Positions 52,161 through 61,572 of a stretch of 64,000 bases of DNA are shown piece after piece. Under the pieces are notes generated by a model, which was not told where the DNA came from, did not search any database, and saw nothing but the letters and a program-made list of their open reading frames with translations. Both the position numbers and the translations under genes were made by a program. This DNA is from Chloroflexia bacterium SDU3-3. GTDB lineage: Bacteria; Chloroflexota; Chloroflexia; Chloroflexales; Roseiflexaceae. The stretch lies in the NCBI GenBank assembly GCA_009268125.1, contig WBOU01000002.1, forward strand, positions 186,001-250,000, in the 5' to 3' direction. Every line of letters begins with the position of its first letter. Position 1 is the first letter of the stretch.

Positions 52161-55100
52161 CTACTTCACGGTCAGCACCGCGCCGTCGGCGCGCCCGTAC
52201 ACATCGGGGAAGTACATCTCGTAGGCCGTCGTTGGGATGGCGCGGTACTCGCCCGCCTGCGTGGCCCGGATGGTATAGCTGAAGGTGTACGCACCCTTGC
52301 CCAGGTAGTCGCTGAACAGCGCCACCTTCTCGTCGCGCAGCTCGGTGCGGGCATACCAGCGCTCCCACGGCAGGATGAATCGCTTGGCTGTGGGCGCGAC
52401 CACGCCCACGGCATCATCCAGCGGGATGATCTCCGGCCCGCCGGTGCTCGGCCCCTCGGCCAGCACGCTGGTGGTGGCCAGGTTCGGGTCGATAGCCTCG
52501 AAGCCCGCAGGCAGCGGATCCTCAATCGCCAGGTAGTGCAGGTCGCTCGCTGCCACCACCGAAAGCTCGACCCGCACCACATCGCCCGCCTTCACCTCGC
52601 GCACCTCGGGGCAGGGCTGCTCGCCAGGGGTGCAGCTGGCCAGGGTATAGCGCCGCTGCACGCTGATGCCCCGGTCGAGCGCCTTGATCTCGGCCACGGG
52701 CAGGAAGGCCCGCAGCTGCGCGCTGTAGTACAGCTGGCCCTGCCCATCGCCCCGCCCGATCAGCAGCTGGTTGCTGGCGTCGCGCAGTAGGTCGGCCACC
52801 TGCACCTGCGTCACCACAGGTGTGCTCACCTGCTCGGGCGTGATGCGCCCCGATGCGATCGGCTTGCCGTTGAGCTGCACGCCGTAGTCGTACTCGCTCT
52901 TCAGCTCGCCGGTCTGCCGCATCCAGCTGGTCAGCGCCATCAGCGACCACGCGTTCTCTTGGGTGGTCTGCCAGATGCCGCCCTTGCGCGCCACCATCAG
53001 CCAGCGCACCACCTGGGCGTTGATCTGGCTGCTCGGCGCGAGCCGTGTCAGCGCCTCAAGCGTGATCGCGGTGCTGCGCGTGTCGGTGTTCATGCTCCAC
53101 CAGTCGCGGTTTTCCTCCTCCCAGTGCGCTCCGGTGGCGCTCATGATCGCGCTGGTGTTCAGGTCGGCCAGCAGCGCCTTGATCTGGGCGTCGTCGGCGC
53201 TCGCGCCGCTGGAGCGCAGCGCCATGGCCAGCAGCGATCGGGCGTAGGTGGCCAGCTTCTCGCGCACCTGGGCCAGCTCGCCCGCCTTGGCGCGGTCGCC
53301 TTTGCCGCTCTCGGCCAGCGCGAATAGCAGGAACGACTGCTGGTTGGCGTCGGCCTCGCTCAGCGCGAGCCGCTCCTGGTCGTTGGATGTGGCTTTGAGC
53401 TGGCCCGCTAGGTAGTCCTGCCCACGGCCCAGCAGCTCGTCGGGCACGGCGTAGCCAGCGGCGCGGGCCTTGGCTAGGCCCAGCACCACGTAGGCGCTGA
53501 TGTGGGCGTTGCTCTGGCCCTGCGGCCACCAGCCCCAGCCGCCGTCGCTGTTCTGTTGGGTGGTTAGGCGATCCACACCATCGGCCACCAGCGCGGGCAG
53601 CCGAGCCTCTAGCTCGGCGTTGGGGATGCCCAGTTCCTTCAGGGCCTGCGCGGTGAGCACGTTGGGCAGGAAGCGCGAGACGGTCTGCTCGGCGCACTCG
53701 TACTCGTAGTGCTCCAGGTAGGTGAGGCTGTCGCGCATGCCCGCCGCCAGCGACGGGTCGATCCGCACGGTCAGCTCGCCTTGGCTGGCGTCGATATTGG
53801 GCGGCAGGGCGATGGCCTCGCCGCGTGATCCGGCCTGGCTGATCTGCCCGCCGGTCACCGCCATCTCGGGCGCGCTGTAGCGGTAGATCGGCAGCAGCCC
53901 GCCGTTGGCGCTGGCCAGCGGCGGCTTGCTGGCGTCGCTGTACTGCCCAGCCACGGCGCGGAAGGTCAGGTCAGCCCCAGCGGCATCCTGCGCGCTGGCC
54001 AGCCATGTCACCTGGGCCTCGCCGCGCGCGGGCACCTGCACGGTTTTGGTTAGCTCATCGGTGAACGTTAGGCCTGTCGCGCTGATCCCGACCGTAGCAT
54101 CCAGCGGCGCGTCGGTGTTGTTGCTGATGTTGGCCGCCAGCTGCGCGCGGTCGCCCACCGTGAAGAAGCGCGGCGTCACCGGGCGGATGAGCAGGCTCTT
54201 GGTGGCGACGATGTTCGATATGCCCTCGCCCACCTTGCTGTCGGATGTGATGCCGACGCCGCGCATTACCCATGTGGTCAGGTTGTCGGGCAGCTTCAGC
54301 TCGATGTGGGCCTTGCCCTGGGCGTCGGTCGTCACCACGCCGTTCCAGTAGGCGGTGTCGGCGAAGTTCTCGCGCACGGTCGGCGCGGCGGCCTGCGGTG
54401 CCTGGGATCGGCCCTTGGCAGCGTCCGCCGATTCGGCCATGGGTGCTGCTGCCGCTGCGGTTGGCGCTGCCCCCCCGGCTAGGTCGCCCACAGGGCCGCT
54501 GCCTTGGGCCAGATTGCCTGGCCGGGCAACCTGCTGCCACAGCCGCTCCGACGAGAGCGAGAGCGCGCTGGCGGTGGAGACGCCCAGCCCGCGCTTGGCG
54601 TAGAGCGTCTCGCCAATGTCGTTCGCGCGGCGCGGCGCGAGGCTCAGCACGCCCTTATCGACCAGATCGAGCGATAGCTCGGCGGCCACGCCCTGCCCCG
54701 CCGCGTTGGTTACGCTCACGTCGTAGCCCACCGCAGCGCCCGGCTCGGACTGGGGCGCGCTGGGCACCACCTGGATGCCCAGCGTCTGCTGGGCGGTCGA
54801 GACCGTGATCGGCAGCACGCCAAACTTGATATCGGCCAGCTGGTCTGCTTCGCCGCCCTTGAACAGTGTGACCGCGATATAGATGTTCGGGGCCATCTCG
54901 GCGCTGATCGGCAGCTGGTAGATGATGCTGTTGCTCTCAACCTTCCGCACCTCGTAGCTGCGCACGCCCGCGCGCTCCACCGTGATCAGCGCCCAGTGCT
55001 GGCCCTGGAATGGCGAGGGGATGAGCACGCTGGCGGTCTCACCTGGCGCGTAGCTGGTTTTATCAGACACCAGCGTGATCCGCTCGCTGCTGCCGCGCAT

Positions 55101-58100
55101 CCACGGGATGTAGCTGCTGTCGGCCACCCAGATGCTCAGCACGCTGCGCGTCTCGCGCCCGCCCGCATCGCTGGCCCGCGCCACCACGCGGTACGAGCCG
55201 CCGCTGGCCGGGGTGAATGTGGCGGTGGCCTGCCCGCTGCCGTCGGTCGTCACATTTTGGCTGCCAGCAGGCTCGACCTTCTCGATCGACTCCCAGCGTC
55301 GCCCTTGTGCGTCGTTCACCTCGCGGTTTTCCCAGGTCACCCGCTGGAAATCCAGCGCGATGGCCTGGTTGGGCCGGGCGGTGCCGCCGCTGCTGGCGGC
55401 CACCAGATCAATGCTCTGCGGCTTGCCCGCCTGGCCAAGGTAGTTCTGCGCGGCCAGCCCCACATACACATCGGCGGTGTGCACCACCACCTCGCCCCGC
55501 CCGGCGATAGCCTGGTTGTCGCGCCCGGTCGCCACGGCCTCGATCGTCAGCTTGGCGCTGAGCTTCGAGTCGCCCAGCGAGCCGTTGGTGGTGCGGTTTT
55601 TGGCCCAAGTGTCGAGCGCGCTCGCGGGCACCTCGATATGCAGCTTGCCCTGCGAGTCGGTGGTGCCGCTGCCGCTGAGGATCGGCTCGGGCTGCGGCAT
55701 CGGTCGCCACCAGCAGTCGAAGCAGAACACACCGCCGGTCTGCTCGTCGCCAAACTGATAGCGGCTGGCCCAGTCGGGTGCGAATTGGTACGGTTCGGCC
55801 AGCACATTCCACGAAACCTGCGCGCCCGCCACCGGCCCGCCGAACAGGTAGGTCGCGGCCACATTGGCGCTGGTGGTCTCGCCGCGGAACGCCTCGGCCT
55901 TGCCAGGTGTCACCGCCACCTCGAACTCGGGCGCGCGGTAGGCGGCCACCTCAAATGCGTACGAGAAGCCACGGTCGCCGATCTGCACGCCGATCTGGTA
56001 GCTGCCCAGCGCCGCGCTCGCGCCCAGCGCCAGCTCGCCGGTGAACGTGCCCGTGGCGCTCAGCTGCACATCTTTGGTGAAGATGCTCTCGCCCGTGGGC
56101 GAGCTGACCGTGACGGTTGCGCTGGCCTGCTTGGGCATGCTGAAGCTCGCATCGCGCTGGTCGCGCACCAGGCCCTTGAAGTGAACCTGCTGCCCTGGCC
56201 GGTAGATCGGCCTGTCGGTGTAGACATAGGCGTACGCCCCTGGGCTGAAGTCCTGGCCGCCTGGCTGGAACTCCCAGCGGCTCACTGCCTCGGACCAGCT
56301 GTTGCCCATTGCGGCAAACGGCGCTTTGGCGATGGCGATCAGGCTGGTGTCGTCGCTGCGGCTCAGCGCCAGCTGGCCCACGCCATCTGCGCCGGTGGTC
56401 AGGCTGCCCAGCAGCTGCGCGGGCTGGCCTTCCTGGTAAATGTCCACCGCCAGATTGGCCACCGGCGCGCCGCCCTGCACCTGGTTGGCCCACACCAGCG
56501 CGCCTTCCTGGCTGGCCTTCACCGTCAGGTTGATCGGCGAGACAATAAAGACGATATTGGCCGCCGAGTTGGCGGGCGATTTGATCTGCACGAGGTAGAT
56601 GCCCGGCTCAAGCGTGCCGCCCTGCTCCACCAGATCGACTGCATTCATCGTTGGGATGTCTGCTGGAGCATTGAGCTGGGCCTGCCAGCTGCGGATCTGC
56701 TGCGCTCCGCTGGGGATGTCGCTGTAGAGCGTGTAGAGCTGCTCTTTCAGCACATCCTGGCTCAGACGGAAGAGCGCTAGGTCTACGGTGCTGGTGTTGG
56801 TGGCCTGCAGCCGGATCTGCGCCCGGGTGCTGGGTGTGAGCGTGGAGACCGTGGGGTCGAGCGCGTAGATGCTGGCGGGCAGCGGCGCGGTGCGGAAGCG
56901 CACCGTCAGGCTCTGGTCGATGGTGTTGCCAAATGGGTCGCTGATCCCTGGGCTGATCTGCACCGTCACATCGGTGGATGGCATCTGCCCAAGCCCGATG
57001 TGAAAGGCGTTGTTGCCGGTATCGAAGTAGGTGTACACCTGCGTGGCCGAGATCTGTGGGGTGAACTGCAGGTGCGGCATCACCGTGTCGGGGTCGATAG
57101 GCGCGTTGAACAGAATGGCGAAGTCGCTCCAGGCCGAGACGTTCTGCGCGCCATCGACGGGCGTGGTGCCGATGATCTTGGGCAGCGGCGCGGTGCGGAA
57201 AGTGCTGACAAAATCCTGATTCAGCCCAGCGCCACCAGCGCTTGCTGCTGCGCCAGCGGGTATGAAGACCTGATAGCTTGTGTCAAACGCCAGCCGCTGC
57301 TCTGGGGTTAGCACCACCGTGTCGGTCAGGTAGCGCGAGCGGAAGGGCACCGCGCCGCCATCGGGGCCGCGCAGCACCAGCGCCTGCTGGATTCCGCTCT
57401 CGACTGGGCCGCTGAACTGCACCTGGATGCTCGGCTCCACCGAGACGCCGCTTGCATCCTGCTGTGGAGAAATGGTGAGTACCTGTGGACGGGCGGTGGA
57501 GAACGACCACGAGAACGCGCCGTTCATGGGGTTGCCCAGCGCATCCTTCAGGTCGGGGGCCACACGCGCGGTGTAGCTGGCCCCGCTGCGCAGCGGCTGG
57601 CTGGGCGTAAAGGTGTAGATCGCCGTGTTCACCCAGCGCCCGCTGCCCGCGATCGGCGGGTCGAAGCTCAGCGGCTGCGCCAGGCTGCCCTGCTGCTCGG
57701 CCAGGGTCAGCGGCACCACCGGGCGGGTGAACACCACTGTGATCGCGCTGGTTGTCGCCGCATCTGCCGTCCCATCGGCGGGGATGACCTGCCCCACCTC
57801 TAGGTAGCCGCTGGTGTCGAACTGGAACCGCACGGGGTCGGCCAGCGCGGTGCCATCCTGGCCGCGCGCCTCGGCCCCCAGCGCCACCCGGTACGAAGCG
57901 CCGCGCGGCAGCGGCTGGGCGGGCTGGAACACCACTGTGCGCGCGTCGGGCCAGGTGGCCTTGCCCGCCACCGCAGGCACGATCTTCAGCGCCGCCTCCA
58001 CCGAGCTTCGCTCCATCGGGCGGTCGAAGGTGAGCATCACCGCGCCGTCGGGCTGCAGCGCCTCGCCCTGCGCTGGCGAGCGCTGTACGACCGTGGGGGC

Positions 58101-58259
58101 TGCCGCGGCGGGCGTCGGCAGGGTGAGGTTCGTGGCCTGCGGTGTATCGGTTGGCTGCTCAGGGGTTGGCATAGCTGGCCTCCGTAGCGCCACAAAGCTA
58201 CCAGCGATGACGGCAACCAGAACAACCGCCGCGACAGTGGCAACAGTGCGACGATTCAT
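52161..58259 (-). CDS. Bacterial alpha-2-macroglobulin with Ig-like repeats and thioester motif
   Basis: 2032 residues. An N-terminal membrane anchor (TVATVAAVVLVAVIAGSFVAL, about 5-25; no lipobox Cys) leads through a Thr/Pro linker to about four or five Big_5-type Ig-like repeats (for example SPAQGEALQPDGAVMLTFDRPMERSSVEAALKIVP, about 64-98). Then come the MG2 region (AYVYTDRPIYRPGQQVHFKGLVRDQ), the A2M core (VRENFADTAYWNGVVTTDAQGKAHIELKLPDNLTTWVMRGVGITSD) and the thioester domain with C1522-A-E-Q1525 in YECAEQTVSRF, followed by the alpha/alpha toroid. It should trap proteases by covalent thioester bonding outside the membrane. No pbpC gene adjoins, unlike many Gram-negative loci. It ends in a domain after PCPEVREVKAGDVVRVELSV. 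Confidence 0.9.
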   Translation of the reverse strand: MNRRTVATVAAVVLVAVIAGSFVALRRPAMPTPEQPTDTPQATNLTLPTPAAAAPTVVQRSPAQGEALQPDGAVMLTFDRPMERSSVEAALKIVPAVAGKATWPDARTVVFQPAQPLPRGASYRVALGAEARGQDGTALADPVRFQFDTSGYLEVGQVIPADGTADAATTSAITVVFTRPVVPLTLAEQQGSLAQPLSFDPPIAGSGRWVNTAIYTFTPSQPLRSGASYTARVAPDLKDALGNPMNGAFSWSFSTARPQVLTISPQQDASGVSVEPSIQVQFSGPVESGIQQALVLRGPDGGAVPFRSRYLTDTVVLTPEQRLAFDTSYQVFIPAGAAASAGGAGLNQDFVSTFRTAPLPKIIGTTPVDGAQNVSAWSDFAILFNAPIDPDTVMPHLQFTPQISATQVYTYFDTGNNAFHIGLGQMPSTDVTVQISPGISDPFGNTIDQSLTVRFRTAPLPASIYALDPTVSTLTPSTRAQIRLQATNTSTVDLALFRLSQDVLKEQLYTLYSDIPSGAQQIRSWQAQLNAPADIPTMNAVDLVEQGGTLEPGIYLVQIKSPANSAANIVFIVSPINLTVKASQEGALVWANQVQGGAPVANLAVDIYQEGQPAQLLGSLTTGADGVGQLALSRSDDTSLIAIAKAPFAAMGNSWSEAVSRWEFQPGGQDFSPGAYAYVYTDRPIYRPGQQVHFKGLVRDQRDASFSMPKQASATVTVSSPTGESIFTKDVQLSATGTFTGELALGASAALGSYQIGVQIGDRGFSYAFEVAAYRAPEFEVAVTPGKAEAFRGETTSANVAATYLFGGPVAGAQVSWNVLAEPYQFAPDWASRYQFGDEQTGGVFCFDCWWRPMPQPEPILSGSGTTDSQGKLHIEVPASALDTWAKNRTTNGSLGDSKLSAKLTIEAVATGRDNQAIAGRGEVVVHTADVYVGLAAQNYLGQAGKPQSIDLVAASSGGTARPNQAIALDFQRVTWENREVNDAQGRRWESIEKVEPAGSQNVTTDGSGQATATFTPASGGSYRVVARASDAGGRETRSVLSIWVADSSYIPWMRGSSERITLVSDKTSYAPGETASVLIPSPFQGQHWALITVERAGVRSYEVRKVESNSIIYQLPISAEMAPNIYIAVTLFKGGEADQLADIKFGVLPITVSTAQQTLGIQVVPSAPQSEPGAAVGYDVSVTNAAGQGVAAELSLDLVDKGVLSLAPRRANDIGETLYAKRGLGVSTASALSLSSERLWQQVARPGNLAQGSGPVGDLAGGAAPTAAAAAPMAESADAAKGRSQAPQAAAPTVRENFADTAYWNGVVTTDAQGKAHIELKLPDNLTTWVMRGVGITSDSKVGEGISNIVATKSLLIRPVTPRFFTVGDRAQLAANISNNTDAPLDATVGISATGLTFTDELTKTVQVPARGEAQVTWLASAQDAAGADLTFRAVAGQYSDASKPPLASANGGLLPIYRYSAPEMAVTGGQISQAGSRGEAIALPPNIDASQGELTVRIDPSLAAGMRDSLTYLEHYEYECAEQTVSRFLPNVLTAQALKELGIPNAELEARLPALVADGVDRLTTQQNSDGGWGWWPQGQSNAHISAYVVLGLAKARAAGYAVPDELLGRGQDYLAGQLKATSNDQERLALSEADANQQSFLLFALAESGKGDRAKAGELAQVREKLATYARSLLAMALRSSGASADDAQIKALLADLNTSAIMSATGAHWEEENRDWWSMNTDTRSTAITLEALTRLAPSSQINAQVVRWLMVARKGGIWQTTQENAWSLMALTSWMRQTGELKSEYDYGVQLNGKPIASGRITPEQVSTPVVTQVQVADLLRDASNQLLIGRGDGQGQLYYSAQLRAFLPVAEIKALDRGISVQRRYTLASCTPGEQPCPEVREVKAGDVVRVELSVVAASDLHYLAIEDPLPAGFEAIDPNLATTSVLAEGPSTGGPEIIPLDDAVGVVAPTAKRFILPWERWYARTELRDEKVALFSDYLGKGAYTFSYTIRATQAGEYRAIPTTAYEMYFPDVYGRADGAVLTVK

Positions 58260-58325
58260 TGAGCGACTCCTTCTCTTTCGGGTGCTGTGTAGAGTGACGT
58301 CGCTCCCCGCTATTCAGTTCCACAT

Positions 58326-58363
58326 GCAAAAAGGGCGCGGCGCTTGTTCAAAGCGCCGCGCCC
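58326..58363 (-). terminator. Intrinsic terminator after the nucleotidyltransferase-like gene
   Basis: GGGCGCGGCGCTT (58333-58345) pairs with AAGCGCCGCGCCC (58351-58363); on the minus strand five T residues follow (58332-58328). It separates the nucleotidyltransferase-like gene from the alpha-2-macroglobulin gene. Confidence 0.88.
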
Positions 58364-58384
58364 TCTATTCAAAAAAGCGCGATC

Positions 58385-58924
58385 TTACACGTTCACGCCC
58401 AGCTCGGCCAGCGCGGGCGCAAAGCTGCTCGCATTCATCCGCTCCATGCGCGTGCGCAGGTAGTCGAGGTCGAGCTGCTGGCGGCGGATGACCCCGCGCG
58501 CATCGGCCATGTCGTGCTTGCCCTGCTCCTGCCCACGGTTCAGGATGACCTTGTGCATCAGCACATCCTCGGGCGCGAGCACCGCCACAGGCGCGCCCAG
58601 CAGCGGCATGCGGCGCAGCTTCGAGATCGCCAGCTCATCCAGCTGGAAAGGGTGGGTGATCGCCTTGCGGATCGCGAGATCGTCGAACACCTTAATGCCG
58701 CGCCACAGGATACGCTGGCCATCGAACTGCACCGCCTTCTGCTGCTGCTGGAGCAGCTTCACCACGGTGGGCAGCTGGCCGGAGATCACGATCAGGTCGA
58801 CATCTTGGATGGGCCGTCGATCGCCGTAGAGGTGTGCCGCTGCCCCAGCGCAAACGGCCCAGGGCATCTGCTGTCCGTCCAGAAGGCGTGCGACCACTCC
58901 AAGATTTCCTGCAATCAGCGACAT
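58385..58924 (-). CDS. Nucleotidyltransferase-fold protein (MNT/AbiEii-like)
   Basis: 179 residues. The motif AVCAGAAAHLYGDRRPIQDVDLIVI (about 23-47) is the G-x-A-x(n)-R-x-T/I-x-D-x-D core of minimal nucleotidyltransferases with DVD as metal ligands. The downstream pattern VFDDLAIRKAITHPFQLDELAISKLRRMPLLGAPVAVLAPEDVLMHKVILNRGQEQGKHDMADARGVI resembles proteins that handle antitoxin- or phage-defence-linked nucleotidyltransfer. No toxin partner is adjacent. Alone between two unrelated genes, with its own terminator. Confidence 0.75.
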   Translation of the reverse strand: MSLIAGNLGVVARLLDGQQMPWAVCAGAAAHLYGDRRPIQDVDLIVISGQLPTVVKLLQQQQKAVQFDGQRILWRGIKVFDDLAIRKAITHPFQLDELAISKLRRMPLLGAPVAVLAPEDVLMHKVILNRGQEQGKHDMADARGVIRRQQLDLDYLRTRMERMNASSFAPALAELGVNV

Positions 58925-59023
58925 GACACCCTCTTAAATGCAATGTAATGAAGAGGCTGGAGGCCTTTCCAGCCGCCTTGTATAGTACGATCTCTCGTCT
59001 GTTTTGGCAACTATCTATTAGTC

Positions 59024-60223
59024 CTACCTGCCCGGTAGGTCACTCCCAACCCCTTCTGCCGAGCTGCGCCTGGTGTTGAGGAAGGGGCGCTCGGCAGCGC
59101 GGTAGAAGCCATAGGCCAGGGCCACCACGCAGGCCAGCCCCACGGTGCTGGTCAGCACAAAGGCCGCATCGCCCTGGATGCCCAGCGGTATCACGATGTA
59201 CTGCAAGAACAGTACGATAAAGGGCACGTGCATCAGGTACAGGCTGTAGGAGAACCCGCCGACTGCCACCAGCGGGCGTGCGCCCAGCGTCCGCCCCAGG
59301 CGGCTGGCCGGCATGCTGGCCAGCAGGATGGTCGCGACGGTGGCCACGGCTGTGGGCAGATCGTAGTAGATAAACTGCGCCGAGGCGTTTTCCCAGCCCC
59401 ACAGCGCCATCAGCTCGATGATCACCGCTACCGCCATAGCCAGCGCCGCCAGCAGCCATGGCCGCCAGCGCTCGGCGAGCTGGTTTGGGTAGCGCTGCGC
59501 CACAAACGCGCAGCACATGCCCAGCGCGAAGAAGCCAAAGAAGTGCAGGTTGGCCCGCCCCACCCGCGAGTCGAGCAGCAGCAGCTGGGCGGCGTAGCCC
59601 ACGCATATTGCCAGCGCCGCCGTCCGCATCGGCCCGATGCGTCGAAACAGCAGCAGAATGAGCGGGAAGGTGAAGTAGAGCCACCACTCGGTCGCGATCG
59701 ACCAGAACACATAGTTGATCCGGCCAGTGCCAAAGATGTTCTGGAGCATCAGGTAGTGAGCCAGCACATCCTGCGGGCGGAAATCGAGCGCGGTGTCCCA
59801 GTGGGTGCCCATGGGCCTGCTCAGGATGGTGAGCGCCAGACCCAGGCTAAGCGTGAGCGCGATATAGTAGGGCGGCAGGATGCGCCGCGCCCTGCGCTTG
59901 ATGAAGCGCTGGAACCCGCCTACCATCGCGCCGCCGTTGTTCACCACCGGGATGGCCAGGCAGAACCCCGAGATGACGATGAACACCGTGACCGCCAGGT
60001 GCCCCAGCACCATGAAGTAGCTGGAGAGGCCCAGCAGCCCCGATGGCGTGCGGCCCTGTTCGGGCGGGAAGACCTCGGCGTAGATGTGGTTGAACACCAC
60101 CACCAGCGCGGCTAGCGCGCGCATGCCTTCAAGAAAGGGGAAATAGCGTAGCTTCGCCTGTGGGGCGCTGCGTTCGGCTGTGGCCTCGGCATGCGCCTCG
60201 GGATTCTGTGCAACCGCGCTCAT
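59024..60223 (-). CDS. Acyltransferase family 3 (OafA/YrhL-like) membrane protein
   Basis: 399 residues with ten or eleven transmembrane helices. RYFPFLEGMRALAALVVVFNHIYAEVFP opens the domain with the conserved R-x10-H of the family (His near 51). KRRARRILPPYYIALTLSL is the typical cytoplasmic basic loop, and WSIATEWWLYFTFPLILLLF carries the conserved E. Such proteins move acetyl or other acyl groups across the membrane to polysaccharides or lipids. ATG 60223 follows AAGGCAGATT; a start at 60241 is less likely. Stands alone. Confidence 0.9.
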   Translation of the reverse strand: MSAVAQNPEAHAEATAERSAPQAKLRYFPFLEGMRALAALVVVFNHIYAEVFPPEQGRTPSGLLGLSSYFMVLGHLAVTVFIVISGFCLAIPVVNNGGAMVGGFQRFIKRRARRILPPYYIALTLSLGLALTILSRPMGTHWDTALDFRPQDVLAHYLMLQNIFGTGRINYVFWSIATEWWLYFTFPLILLLFRRIGPMRTAALAICVGYAAQLLLLDSRVGRANLHFFGFFALGMCCAFVAQRYPNQLAERWRPWLLAALAMAVAVIIELMALWGWENASAQFIYYDLPTAVATVATILLASMPASRLGRTLGARPLVAVGGFSYSLYLMHVPFIVLFLQYIVIPLGIQGDAAFVLTSTVGLACVVALAYGFYRAAERPFLNTRRSSAEGVGSDLPGR

Positions 60224-60437
60224 AATCTGCCTTACGACCACCCCAGCGAGGAGCTATGGGAGGGTGCGGGTGAATGTGGCGCAGGGCACAAGCACCTGCG
60301 TCTGGTGACTCAATTATGGCATCAAGCGCGGAGAGAAGACAAGTAACACTTTTGTCACGTGGTGGCGGCAGGCGGGTGTGGCCCCGCATTGGGGCGCGGG
60401 ATCGCAGTCACCCTTCCAGCGGCCCAGGTGAGGATTG

Positions 60438-61040
60438 CTACATCTGCTGGTGCAGCTGCGGCGAGCGCTGCAGCCACTCCTGCCGGGGCAGCTCCATCTC
60501 GAAGAACTGCACATCCACATAGCGCGGCCCCTGGCGGAAGTACTTGCGCACGGGCTCGTAGAGCGGCGATTCCAGCAGGCGCGTGTTGAAGCTCTGCCCG
60601 GCGGTGCGCCAGTCGGTGCCCACGTGGCTAAAGCCCAGCCGCTCGTAGCAGCGCACCGCGCGCACATTGGGAGCGGCCACATCCAGCACCATCAGCTGAA
60701 AGCCCAGCTCGCTGAAGTAGTAGTCGAGGAACAGCGCCATGGCCTCGGTGCCCAGCCCGCGCCCCACAAAGGGCGCGCCAAATGTCACCCCCAGCCGCGC
60801 GCTGCTACGCCGCTGGTCGATCTCGCGCAGCGAGATGCGCCCGGCCAGCTGCCGGTCGATCGTATCGACCGCCCACGCCCGCCTCATCGGGCTGAAATCG
60901 AAGCCGCCCCACCCGCCCGACATCCTAGGAAGATTCCAGATCGGCTCCAGCGGGTCATTATACGGCGGCCAGGCGTCGGCCTCGATATCGTCGCGGTGCT
61001 GCCAGTAGCGGATGCGGACCCTAGCGCTATGCAGGTCCAT
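60438..61040 (-). CDS. GNAT-family N-acetyltransferase (RimJ/RimL-like)
   Basis: 200 residues. The core SARLGVTFGAPFVGRGLGTEAMALFLDYYFSELGFQLMVLDVAAPNVRAVRCYERLGFSHVGTDWR contains the acetyl-CoA loop (G-R-G-L-G-T-E-A) and the N-x-R-A-x-x-x-Y-x-x-x-GF helix of the family. Target unknown (protein N-termini, small amines or nucleotides). ATG 61040 is preceded by GGAG and overlaps the stop of the DUF402 gene by 14 bases, so translation is coupled. The last gene of a three-gene set with DUF402 and a sirtuin-like protein; acetyl transfer beside a deacylase fold is suggestive. Confidence 0.85.
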   Translation of the reverse strand: MDLHSARVRIRYWQHRDDIEADAWPPYNDPLEPIWNLPRMSGGWGGFDFSPMRRAWAVDTIDRQLAGRISLREIDQRRSSARLGVTFGAPFVGRGLGTEAMALFLDYYFSELGFQLMVLDVAAPNVRAVRCYERLGFSHVGTDWRTAGQSFNTRLLESPLYEPVRKYFRQGPRYVDVQFFEMELPRQEWLQRSPQLHQQM

Positions 61041-61530
61041 TCGGTCTCCAACTGTACGCATTGCCGTCGAAGGGCGGCGCGCGCTTTGCGATCAGCGCCC
61101 GCACGTCATAAGTGCTTTCCCACGCCTGCGCGATCAGCTCCTGGGGATAGCCGTACTTGATCTGGTGCTGCTCGAACTCATCTTCGTCATCCAGCACCAC
61201 CCGCCCGTTGGCGAACCACACCACATCGAGGTCGAGGTCGATGAAGCGTAGCGTGCCATCGTGCCAGGTGGCTGGCGTGGCGATGTTGACATAGTGCATG
61301 CGCGGCTTCCAGTCGGCATACCAGACCACGCTCATATTATAATAGTGCTTCGACCAGTAGAACTCAAGGGTGTGATATTTGGCCGGGAACGACCCGCGGT
61401 AGCCGCTCATCGGCTCGCCTGGGGCCTTGTAGAGCAGCATAAAATCTGGCTCTTCGCGGATGATCTGCGCCTGGTAGCGATAGTGGTCGCCGCCGTCATA
61501 TTTGGTTGAGTGTACGTTGAAAAGCTTCAT
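61027..61530 (-). CDS. DUF402-family protein
   Basis: 167 residues. KLFNVHSTKYDGGDHYRYQAQIIREEPDFMLLYKAPGEPM at the start and YVNIATPATWHDGTLRFIDLDLDVVWFANGRVVLDDEDEFEQHQIKYGYP with the conserved D-x-D-L-D pattern fit DUF402 (fold of FAU-1/Ntdp). Relatives include nucleoside tri- and diphosphatases and a ribonuclease-associated domain, so nucleotide or RNA 5'-end hydrolysis is a fair guess. It lies 42 bases downstream of the sirtuin-like gene and overlaps the GNAT gene. Start ATG 61530 begins the conserved domain; its ribosome binding site is weak. Confidence 0.8.
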   Translation of the reverse strand: MKLFNVHSTKYDGGDHYRYQAQIIREEPDFMLLYKAPGEPMSGYRGSFPAKYHTLEFYWSKHYYNMSVVWYADWKPRMHYVNIATPATWHDGTLRFIDLDLDVVWFANGRVVLDDEDEFEQHQIKYGYPQELIAQAWESTYDVRALIAKRAPPFDGNAYSWRPNGPA

Positions 61531-61572
61531 ACGGTAGCCGCCACTTCTCACTACAGCGTCGGGATGGCATGC

